A stretch of 64,000 nt of DNA from Stenotrophomonas sp. HITSZ_GD (lineage in GTDB: Bacteria > Pseudomonadota > Gammaproteobacteria > Xanthomonadales > Xanthomonadaceae). How positions within the stretch are numbered: the stretch's first letter is position 1; every line of letters starts with the position of its first letter. The notes beneath the pieces are model-generated. The model worked only from the letters and a program-made list of their open reading frames with translations. It ran no database searches and was not told the DNA's origin. A program made the translations under genes and the position numbers. Location of the stretch: NCBI RefSeq assembly GCF_029543105.1, contig NZ_JARQXB010000002.1, forward strand, positions 248,001 to 312,000, read 5' to 3'. Of this stretch, positions 54,880 through 61,936 are shown piece after piece.

Positions 54880-56297
54880 TCCTGGATCGTGAACTCGCTC
54901 AATTCGCCGCTGGCGATGTCGTAACGCAGCACGGCGTGGGCATCGGTCTCGGCGATCCACACGCTGCCGGCGGCCACCGCCAGCCCGGCCGGGCCGTGCA
55001 GGCGGCGCGGCAGCTTGACCGTGGCCAGCTCGCCGCCGCCCAAACGCAGGCTGCGCAGGCTGCCATTGCCGCTGTCGGCGATCCACAGCACGGGCGCGCC
55101 GGCGGGGTCCATCGCGATGGCTTGCGGGAATTGCAGGCGCGCCAGGTGCCGCGGGCCGTCGGCATCGCCGAACTCCCACGGCCCCTGCCCGCCGACCAGC
55201 GTCTGCACCAGATCGCCGCGCAGTTGCATGGAGCGGATGGCCGAGCCGAGCGCGTCGCACACGTAGAGGGTCTGCTGCACCGCCACCACGGCGGTGGGCT
55301 GCGCGAACGCGGCCAGGTGGCCGCTACCGTCGCGCTCGTCCAGCGCGCCGGCACCGGCGCGCCAGCGCAGTTCGCCGCGGCCCAGGTCGTAACCCCAGAT
55401 CCGGTTGTCGCCGGCCATCGCCACCAGCAGTTCGTTGCCGGCCACGGTCACGCCCTGCGGGCTGTCCAGCGATACCTGCGTCGCCTCGCCCACCACGCCT
55501 TCGACCGGCTCGCCGGCGCGGCCGTTGCCGCACAGCGTATCGACCCGGCCGCTGGAGAGATGGACCCGGCGCAGCGCATGGTTGCCGGCATCGGCCACGT
55601 ACAGCGCCTCGCGCGCCAGGGCCAGGCCGCGCGGGCGGCGGAAAGCCGCCTCGCCAAGGCCTCCATCCATGAAATCGGCCGTGCCCAGGCCGAACTGGCG
55701 CAGCACGCGCCCGGCGTGGTTGCACTCGAGGACGCGATGGTGGCCGCTGTCGGCGATGAACAGGCGGTCGGCACTGGCCGCCAGCCCGGTCGGGAAACGC
55801 AGGGTCAGCCGCGGCTCGGGATGGCGCTCGGGCGGTACGCGCAGGTCCTCGTCGCTGGGCATCGGCTGCCCCTCGCACAGCGCCTGCAGCTCGCGTTCCA
55901 GCTCGCCGCCAAGGCCGACCACCCGCTGGCGCTCGCGGCCCTGGGCGTCGATCAGCACCACGGTGGGCCAGGACGCCACGCCGAAGCGGCGCCAGGTTTC
56001 CCACTCGCGGTCCAGCAGGATCGGGGCCTGCACCCCATGCTGGCGCAGCAGCTTGAGCGCGCGCTCCGGCTCTCGCTCGCTGTCGAAGCGCGGCACCTGC
56101 ACCACGATCAGCTGCAAGCGCCCGGGATTGCGCGCCTGCCACTGCGACAGTTCGGCCAGCCGCTGGGCACACCACTCCGAGCCGGCGTTGACGAACGCCA
56201 GCACCAGCGCCCGCCCGCGGTGTTCCTGCAGGGTGGACGGCCGGGCGTTGAGCCAGGTGGGGAATTCGGGGAATTCCTGAAGATTCGGCACGCTCAT
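54876..56297 (-). CDS. NHL-repeat protein with thioredoxin-like domain (NHLRC2-like)
   Basis: This 473-residue soluble protein joins an N-terminal thioredoxin-like domain (residues ~10-145) to NHL/beta-propeller repeats (~170-470). Thioredoxin-like segments are LVLAFVNAGSEWCAQRLAEL and FGVASWPTVVLIDAQG; repeats include LRFPTGLAASADRLFIADSGHHRVLE and FRRPRGLALAREALYVADAGNHALRR. The usual CxxC is reduced to a single cysteine (GSEWCA), so ordinary disulfide exchange is unlikely. The layout resembles NHLRC2. Start and stop overlap the phosphatase and uvrC genes as ATGA, so it is translated with DNA-repair and envelope genes. Confidence 0.9.
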   Translation of the reverse strand: MSVPNLQEFPEFPTWLNARPSTLQEHRGRALVLAFVNAGSEWCAQRLAELSQWQARNPGRLQLIVVQVPRFDSEREPERALKLLRQHGVQAPILLDREWETWRRFGVASWPTVVLIDAQGRERQRVVGLGGELERELQALCEGQPMPSDEDLRVPPERHPEPRLTLRFPTGLAASADRLFIADSGHHRVLECNHAGRVLRQFGLGTADFMDGGLGEAAFRRPRGLALAREALYVADAGNHALRRVHLSSGRVDTLCGNGRAGEPVEGVVGEATQVSLDSPQGVTVAGNELLVAMAGDNRIWGYDLGRGELRWRAGAGALDERDGSGHLAAFAQPTAVVAVQQTLYVCDALGSAIRSMQLRGDLVQTLVGGQGPWEFGDADGPRHLARLQFPQAIAMDPAGAPVLWIADSGNGSLRSLRLGGGELATVKLPRRLHGPAGLAVAAGSVWIAETDAHAVLRYDIASGELSEFTIQE

Positions 56298-56782
56298 CGG
56301 TCGATTATGCCCAAAGCGGACGCATGCGTAAGGCGCTGCACCGTGGCCCGCGCCGCGCGGTCGACCAGCGCCCAGGCGGCCTCGAACTCTTCCGTTCCGC
56401 CGGTGTAGGGATCAGGCACCTCCGAGGCGTCCTCGATTCCGGCCCACGGCAGCCACAGCACCACCCGGTCGCGGGCATGCGCCGGCGCCCGCGCCTGGGC
56501 ATCGCGCAGGTTGGACGCGTCGGCGCAGAGGATCCAGTCGAAGGCCTGGAAATCGGCCGGACGCAGCTGGCGCGCGCGCAGGCCGGAGATATCCACGCCG
56601 TGCCCGGCGGCGCAGCGGATCGCCTGCCGGTCCGGCGGCTCGCCGGCATGCCAACCGCCGGTGCCGGCCGAATCGACCTCCACTGCGCCGGCCAGCGGCG
56701 AGGCGTCCAGCCGCGCGCGCAGGGCGCCCTCGCCCATCGGCGAGCGGCAGATGTTGCCCAGGCACAGCACCAGCAACCTCAT
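56294..56782 (-). CDS. Low-molecular-weight protein-tyrosine phosphatase
   Basis: This 162-residue cytoplasmic enzyme has the P-loop [15 protein letters not shown] (CX5R at residues 7-13) right at the N-terminus and the general-acid DPY in [10 protein letters not shown] near residue 127. The family includes Wzb/Etp, which dephosphorylate polysaccharide co-polymerase kinases; no such kinase gene is near. Start ATG 56782 overlaps the kdsB stop (ATGA), and its stop overlaps the next start. Confidence 0.94.
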   Translation of the reverse strand: MRLLVLCLGNICRSPMGEGALRARLDASPLAGAVEVDSAGTGGWHAGEPPDRQAIRCAAGHGVDISGLRARQLRPADFQAFDWILCADASNLRDAQARAPAHARDRVVLWLPWAGIEDASEVPDPYTGGTEEFEAAWALVDRAARATVQRLTHASALGIIDR

Positions 56783-57561
56783 GCAGCGTCCCAGCGTGCC
56801 TGCGCGCGCAGCAGGTCCTCGGGCGTATCGATGCCCGGCGGGAACTGCTCGGGCGTCAGCGCCACCGCGATGCGGTGGCCGGCCTCCAGCACGCGCAACT
56901 GCTCCAGCGATTCCACCCGCTCCAGCCGTCCCGGCGGCATCGCCGCGAACTGCTGCAAAAAGCCGGCGCGGTAGCCGTAGATGCCGATGTGCCGCAGCCA
57001 CTCGCCCGGTGGCAGCACGTCGCGCGCGGCGGCGAAGGCGTCGCGGTGCCAGGGGATCGGCGCGCGGCTGAAATACAGCGCGTGGCCGGTGTCGTCGCGC
57101 ACCAGCTTGACCACGTTGGGATCGAACAGTTCGTGCGCCTCGGTGACCGGCGTCGCAAGCGTGGACATGTGCGCCCGGCCCGACGCCAGCAGGCGCGCGA
57201 CCTCGCGGATGCCCGCGGCCGGGGCGAACGGCTCGTCGCCCTGCAGGTTCACCACGAGCGTGTCGTCCGACCAACCCGCCTGGCGGGCACATTCGGCCAG
57301 GCGGTCGGTGCCGGAGGCGTGGTCGGGCGAGGTCATCGCGACATGCACCCCCGCCAGCCCTTCGACCGCGGCGGAGACGCGCGCGTCGTCGGTGGCGACC
57401 CAGACCTCGCGGGCGCCGGCCTGCAGGGCCCGCTCGGCGACCCGCCGCACCAGCGGCTCGCCACCCAGCAGCCGCAGCGGCTTGCCCGGCAGGCGGGTGG
57501 CCGCATAGCGCGCCGGCACGGCGACGACGAAGGAAGGCAGTTCGGCAGTCATGTCATGCAC
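56779..57561 (-). CDS. kdsB: 3-deoxy-manno-octulosonate cytidylyltransferase
   Basis: KdsB activates Kdo to CMP-Kdo for LPS inner core assembly. The 260-residue product has [19 protein letters not shown] (nucleotide-binding loop), [11 protein letters not shown] and [12 protein letters not shown], all diagnostic. ATGs at 57561 and 57552 are both possible; neither has a good SD. It sits after lpxK in an LPS operon. Confidence 0.96.
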   Translation of the reverse strand: MHDMTAELPSFVVAVPARYAATRLPGKPLRLLGGEPLVRRVAERALQAGAREVWVATDDARVSAAVEGLAGVHVAMTSPDHASGTDRLAECARQAGWSDDTLVVNLQGDEPFAPAAGIREVARLLASGRAHMSTLATPVTEAHELFDPNVVKLVRDDTGHALYFSRAPIPWHRDAFAAARDVLPPGEWLRHIGIYGYRAGFLQQFAAMPPGRLERVESLEQLRVLEAGHRIAVALTPEQFPPGIDTPEDLLRAQARWDAA

Positions 57562-57591
57562 CGTGGGGACGGCAGGAGGAAAAAGAAAGGT

Positions 57592-58611
57592 TCAACCGCG
57601 ACGCAGCTTGCCCAGCCGGTCCAGCAAGGCGACCCAGAACGCGGCCGGCAGGTCGGCCTGCAGCGGCACGCTGAACATCCACTCGTCGGCGAAGTCGCGG
57701 CATTTCACCGCGTCCTTCTCGGTCATCAGCACCGGCAACTGGCTGCCGAAGCCGAAGTCCGCGGCCACATAGCGGTGATGGTCGGCGAAGGCGTGCGGCA
57801 CCACGCCGATGCCGCGCGCGCGCAGCATCGAGAAGAAGCGCTCCGGATGCGCGATACCCGCCACCGCATGCACGCGCTGCCCGGCGAAGACCGCCAGCGA
57901 CCGCGCGCGGCCGCCCCGCAGCGGCTGCGCCTCGTCCAGGCGCAGGCGCATCTGCCATTCGCCGAAGCCCGGCGCCATCGCCGCGTCCTCCGGCGGGGTC
58001 TCGCCCAGGTTGACGATGCGGAAGTCGCACTCGCGGGCACGCTCGGCGGGCTCGCGCAGCGGGCCGGCGGGAATCAGCCGGCCATTGCCGTAGCGGCGCT
58101 TGCCGTCCACCACCTCGATCTCGACATCGCGCGCCAGCCGGTAGTGCTGCAGGCCATCGTCGCAGACCACGATGTCGCAGCCGGCTTCCAGCAGCGCGCG
58201 GGCGGCGGCAACGCGGTCGGCGTCCACGCGCACCGGCACGCCGGTCTTCCACGCGATCAGCACCGGCTCGTCGCCGCCGAGGGCGGCCGGCGTGCCCGGT
58301 TCGATCCAGCGCGGCGTGCGCGCATCCTGCCGGCCATAGCCGCGGCTGGCCACGCCCGGCTTCCAGCCGGCCTCGCGCAGCTTCTCCACCAGCGCGATGG
58401 TCAGCGGCGTCTTGCCGGTGCCGCCGGCGGTGACATTGCCCACCACCACGACCGGCACCGGCACCTGGTGGCGGCGCCGCCAGCCGCGCCGGTAGAGCGC
58501 CCGGCGCACGCCGACCACCGCGCCGTACAGCGGCGCCAGCACGCGTGCGCCGAAGGGTACCGGCAGGTCCTCGTACCAGTAAGCCGGGGTCTTGCTCAGG
58601 GGTTTGCTCAT
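57592..58611 (-). CDS. lpxK: Tetraacyldisaccharide 4'-kinase
   Basis: LpxK phosphorylates the 4-prime position of the lipid A disaccharide at the inner membrane. The 339-residue protein starts with a short membrane-associated segment and has the P-loop [21 protein letters not shown] (about residues 50-70). [24 protein letters not shown] (DDG catalytic pair) and ALLTEKDAVK-like [14 protein letters not shown] follow. Start ATG 58611 overlaps the msbA stop (ATGA). Confidence 0.97.
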   Translation of the reverse strand: MSKPLSKTPAYWYEDLPVPFGARVLAPLYGAVVGVRRALYRRGWRRRHQVPVPVVVVGNVTAGGTGKTPLTIALVEKLREAGWKPGVASRGYGRQDARTPRWIEPGTPAALGGDEPVLIAWKTGVPVRVDADRVAAARALLEAGCDIVVCDDGLQHYRLARDVEIEVVDGKRRYGNGRLIPAGPLREPAERARECDFRIVNLGETPPEDAAMAPGFGEWQMRLRLDEAQPLRGGRARSLAVFAGQRVHAVAGIAHPERFFSMLRARGIGVVPHAFADHHRYVAADFGFGSQLPVLMTEKDAVKCRDFADEWMFSVPLQADLPAAFWVALLDRLGKLRRG

Positions 58612-60359
58612 ACCTGCCTTTCGCGGAACTGCATGCCGTGCAGGTGGGCGTACAGCCCGCCCTGTGCGAGCAGCTGCGCGTGGGTACCGCGCTCGACGAT
58701 GCGGCCATGGTCCATCACCAGCACCTGGTCGGCATGCTCGATGGTGGACAGGCGGTGGGCGATGACCAGCGTGGTGCGGTCCGGCATGAGCCGGTGCAGC
58801 GCGTCCTGCACCAGGCGCTCGGATTCGTTGTCGAGCGCGGCGGTGGCCTCGTCGAGGATCAGGATGGGCGCATCGCGCAGGATGGCGCGGGCGATCGCCA
58901 AGCGCTGGCGCTGGCCGCCGGAGAGCAGCGCGCCGTTCTCGCCGATCGGCGTCTGCAGCTGCTGCGGCAGGCGCTCGATGAACTCCCAGGCGTTGGCCGC
59001 TTCGGCCGCGGCGCGGATGCGCGCCTCGCTGGCCTCGGTGCCGTAGGCGATGTTGGCCGCCACGGTGTCATCGAACAGCATCACCCGCTGGCCGACCAGC
59101 GCGATCTGCCGGCGCAGGTCTTCCAGCCGGTACTCATCCAGCGGCACGCCGTCCAGCCGGATGCACCCGCCGGTAGGTTCGTAGAAGCGCGGCACCAGCC
59201 GCACCAGGCTGGTCTTGCCGCTGCCCGAGCGCCCGACGATGGCCGTCACCGTGCCCGGCTTGGCCTGGAAGGTGATGTCGTCCAGCGCCAGGCCGTCGTC
59301 CTGGCGGTAGCGCAGCATCACGTGTTCGAAGGACAGCTCGCCAAGGGCGCGCTTCACCTCGCGGGTGCCGGTGTCCTGCTCGGTGGGCAGGTCGAGGATG
59401 CCGAACAGGCGCTCGGCGGCGGCCACGCCGCGGGAAATGGCGCTTTGTACGCTGGTGAGGCGGCGCAGGGAGGGGATGATGGCCATCATGGAGCTCATCA
59501 GGGCCATGAACTCGCCCGCGTTGAGGCGACCGGCGAGCGACTCGCGGGTGGCGACAAACACGATCACGGCCAGCGCCAGCGCCGCCAGGAACTGCACGGT
59601 GGCGGACGCGGTGGCGCGCGTGGTCTCCACTTTCATGTTCAACCGCAGCATCCGGTTGGCCAGCGCCTGATAGCGCCCGATCTCGTGCTGCTGGGTGCCG
59701 TGCACCTTCACTTCCTGCTGCGCCGAGAGCGACTGCTCGGCCGTCTGCGCCATCGCGCCCATGCCGTCCTGGATGCCGCGGCTGATGCGGCGATAACGCT
59801 TGCCCACGTAGGACACGATCACGCCGATCAGCGGCACCACCAGCAGCATGGCGAAGGTGACCTTCAGGCTCATCTGCACCATCACGGCCAGCATGTAGAT
59901 GATGGTAAGCGTGTCGGCCACGACGGTCTTCAGCGCATCGGCGCTGGCCTGGGTCACCTGTTCGGTATCGAAGTTCAGCCGGCTCACCATCACCGGTGTC
60001 GCTTCGTTGTCGAAGTGCGTGGACGGCAGGCGCATGTACTTGCCGAGCACCTGCTCACGCAGGTCGCGCACCACGCTGCGGCCGGTACGCGCCATGCAGT
60101 AGTCGCCCACGAAGGTGGCCAGACTGCGCATCACGAACAAGCCCAGGATCGCGAGCGGCAGCATCACCGCCGCACGCGGCTCGGGATTCACGAAGCCTTC
60201 GTTGATCAACGGCTTCATCAGCAGCATGAAGAAGTAACCGGCGGTGCTTTCCACCACCATGCCGGCCAAGGCCAGCCCCAGCCAGCTCGAATAGGGCCGC
60301 GAATAGCCTAGCAGGCGCTTGTATATCGGCCAAACCGGTGCCGCTTTGGCTGCGCTCAC
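58608..60359 (-). CDS. msbA: Lipid A flippase MsbA
   Basis: MsbA is the half-size ABC transporter that flips core-lipid A across the inner membrane. The 583-residue protein has six helices in residues ~20-320. Its nucleotide-binding domain shows [46 protein letters not shown] and [12 protein letters not shown]. Start is GTG 60359 with SD GGAGAG 7 bases upstream. It is first of msbA-lpxK-kdsB; the neighbour upstream on this strand should be exbD but is separated by the inserted peptide gene. Confidence 0.97.
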   Translation of the reverse strand: MSAAKAAPVWPIYKRLLGYSRPYSSWLGLALAGMVVESTAGYFFMLLMKPLINEGFVNPEPRAAVMLPLAILGLFVMRSLATFVGDYCMARTGRSVVRDLREQVLGKYMRLPSTHFDNEATPVMVSRLNFDTEQVTQASADALKTVVADTLTIIYMLAVMVQMSLKVTFAMLLVVPLIGVIVSYVGKRYRRISRGIQDGMGAMAQTAEQSLSAQQEVKVHGTQQHEIGRYQALANRMLRLNMKVETTRATASATVQFLAALALAVIVFVATRESLAGRLNAGEFMALMSSMMAIIPSLRRLTSVQSAISRGVAAAERLFGILDLPTEQDTGTREVKRALGELSFEHVMLRYRQDDGLALDDITFQAKPGTVTAIVGRSGSGKTSLVRLVPRFYEPTGGCIRLDGVPLDEYRLEDLRRQIALVGQRVMLFDDTVAANIAYGTEASEARIRAAAEAANAWEFIERLPQQLQTPIGENGALLSGGQRQRLAIARAILRDAPILILDEATAALDNESERLVQDALHRLMPDRTTLVIAHRLSTIEHADQVLVMDHGRIVERGTHAQLLAQGGLYAHLHGMQFRERQV

Positions 60360-60588
60360 GAAAGCTCTCCTGGAGGGCGGCGGCTCGCGCCGGCAAGTGC
60401 GCGCGCGCTGGAAAATGTGCGATCGCGCTGGATAAGCGGCATGGGCAGCGGAAGCTCAGTAAATATCATGCGATTCATCAAACGAATATACGGATATCTC
60501 GACAGACAATACGTTTATCTGTTGACCCAGCGCCAGCATTTATCAGACTCAGTTGGCCCAATGCAGGGCGATCAATGGAGCACTGAAG

Positions 60589-60762
60589 ATGATCAGAACG
60601 CTGAGCGAGAAGGAAGTAAAGCAAGTTTCGGGTGGCAAGGCGGATTTCTCAGGCGTTACGTCGCGTGTCGACAGCACTGCTGAGATCTTGCGCGTCGGCA
60701 GCAACGACAGATGGCTGAATGCCGCACGCCGCGTCTTCATGTACAACGCGTTGTTCCGCTAG
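60589..60762 (+). CDS. Double-glycine-leader peptide, bacteriocin- or signal-like
   Basis: This 57-residue precursor has a textbook double-glycine leader, MIRTLSEKEVKQVSGG (residues 1-16), matching LSxxEL/VxxVxGG. A 41-residue core without cysteines follows, beginning KADFSGVTSRVD and ending VFMYNALFR. The leader type is used by class II bacteriocins, microcins and peptide pheromones exported by C39-peptidase ABC transporters. SD GGAG sits 8 bases before the ATG. No immunity or C39 transporter gene is adjacent; the HlyB-like exporter at 15601 has no catalytic cysteine. The gene lies opposite in strand between msbA and exbD, in DNA less GC-rich than its surroundings. Core sequence matches nothing I know. 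Confidence 0.78.
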   Translation: MIRTLSEKEVKQVSGGKADFSGVTSRVDSTAEILRVGSNDRWLNAARRVFMYNALFR

Positions 60763-60784
60763 TTTTTGGCATCGCCGTAGCGCG

Positions 60785-60810
60785 GCATACCCTGCACGCG
60801 CAGGGTATGC
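60785..60810. terminator. Hairpin between the leader-peptide gene and exbD
   Basis: A perfect 11-bp stem GCATACCCTGC / GCAGGGTATGC with loop ACGC (60785-60795 with 60800-60810) lies between the two convergent stops. There is no strong T-run, so it is a probable but weak terminator for both genes. Confidence 0.5.
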
Positions 60811-60816
60811 TGCCAC

Positions 60817-61251
60817 TTACTTCTGCGCCGCGCGCCCGACCTCCGGCGCCGTCGCGATCGCCAGCTTGCGGAAGCCCAGCTGACCCAGCGCGTCTTGCGC
60901 CGTCACCACCGCCTGGTAAGGCGTGCGCGCATCGGCACGCAGCAACACGGTCTGCTCGCGGTCGTCGCCAGCCACCTCGCTGATCACCTGCTTGAGCGAA
61001 GCGATGTCGCTGCGCAGCACCTCGCGGTCATTGATGAAGTAGCGCCCGTCCGCATTCACCAGCACGCTCAACGAGCGCGGTGGCGCGGCGCTGTGCTGGT
61101 CGCTGGCATTGGGCAGCTGCAGCTGCAACGTGGAGCGCGCATCGAACGTGGTGGTGACCACGAAGAAGATGATCAGCACCAAGATGACGTCGATCAGTGG
61201 CACCAGGTCGATATGCGGCTCGTCCTGCGCGCGGTCGTCGCGGATGCGCAC
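60817..61251 (-). CDS. exbD: ExbD/TolR biopolymer transport protein
   Basis: ExbD forms, with ExbB, the proton-driven motor that energises TonB. The 144-residue protein has one N-terminal helix with the essential Asp (PHIDLVPLIDVILVLIIFFVVTTTF), then a periplasmic domain (GRYFINDREVLRSDIASLKQVI, DARTPYQAVVTAQDALGQLGFRKLAIAT). The start is GTG 61251, four bases after the exbB stop; the longer open frame upstream runs inside exbB and is spurious. No tonB gene is adjacent. Confidence 0.94.
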   Translation of the reverse strand: MRIRDDRAQDEPHIDLVPLIDVILVLIIFFVVTTTFDARSTLQLQLPNASDQHSAAPPRSLSVLVNADGRYFINDREVLRSDIASLKQVISEVAGDDREQTVLLRADARTPYQAVVTAQDALGQLGFRKLAIATAPEVGRAAQK

Positions 61252-61255
61252 GCGC

Positions 61256-61936
61256 TCAGCCCTTGGCCACGGCGGGGGCACGCGCCGTCGCGGTCGACGA
61301 CGGGCCGGCGGCCGCGCGCGAGGCGCCGGCCGGGCCGCGGCCATCGAGCGCGTCCAGCAGCAGCGTCGCTTCCTGCTCCATCTCGATCACGTAGCCGTTG
61401 ACGCGGCCCTTGAAGTAGCGATGGAAGATCAACGCAGGCACGGCGATGATCATGCCCGTCGCCGTGCACACCAGCGCCTTGCCGATGCCGCCGGCGAGCT
61501 GGTTCACGTCGCCGATGCCGTGGTCGAGGATGCCCAGGAACATCTGGATCATGCCGACAACGGTGCCGAGCAGGCCCAGCAGCGGGCCGGCCGAGGCGAT
61601 GGTGCCGAGCGCGTTGAGGAAGCGCTCCATGCGGTGGACGATGTGACGACCGGTGTCCTCGATACGCTCGCGCACCAGCTCGCGCGGACGGCCCCGCATG
61701 TCCAGCGCCGCGGCCAGCAGCGCGCCCAGCGGCGAGCTGCGGCGCAGCGATTCGATGTGGGACGGGTCCAGCTTGCCGCGCGCGGCCCAGTTGCGCACTT
61801 CCTCGCCCAGACCGGGCGGCAGGACTTCATTGCGGCGCAGCGTCCACAGGCGTTCGAGCACGATAGCCAGCGCCAGGATCCCCAGCAGCAGCAGGGGCAC
61901 CATGGGCCAGCCGCCCGCCTTGACCAGTTCCCACAC
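61256..61936 (-). CDS. exbB: ExbB/TolQ proton channel protein
   Basis: ExbB is the five-fold inner-membrane channel that partners ExbD. The 226-residue protein has a first helix (MVPLLLLGILALAIVLERLW) and helices 2 and 3 in FLNALGTIASAGPLLGLLGTVVGMIQMF and IGKALVCTATGMIIAVPALIFHRYF, the MotA/TolQ/ExbB signature. I use GTG 61936 because GGAGG lies 8 bases upstream; more upstream codons overlap comEC and are not family-like. The C-terminal ~25 residues are Ala/Pro/Ser-rich. Confidence 0.93.
   Translation of the reverse strand: MWELVKAGGWPMVPLLLLGILALAIVLERLWTLRRNEVLPPGLGEEVRNWAARGKLDPSHIESLRRSSPLGALLAAALDMRGRPRELVRERIEDTGRHIVHRMERFLNALGTIASAGPLLGLLGTVVGMIQMFLGILDHGIGDVNQLAGGIGKALVCTATGMIIAVPALIFHRYFKGRVNGYVIEMEQEATLLLDALDGRGPAGASRAAAGPSSTATARAPAVAKG

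Noticed and set aside
52351-54924. 857-codon plus-strand open frame opposite pgsA and uvrC
   Set aside because: Antisense shadow spanning two conserved genes and the spacer between them.
60468-60683. 71-codon frame starting MRFIKRIYGYLDRQY
   Set aside because: No well-placed SD and it overlaps the better-supported double-glycine peptide in another frame; kept only as a possibility in the findings.
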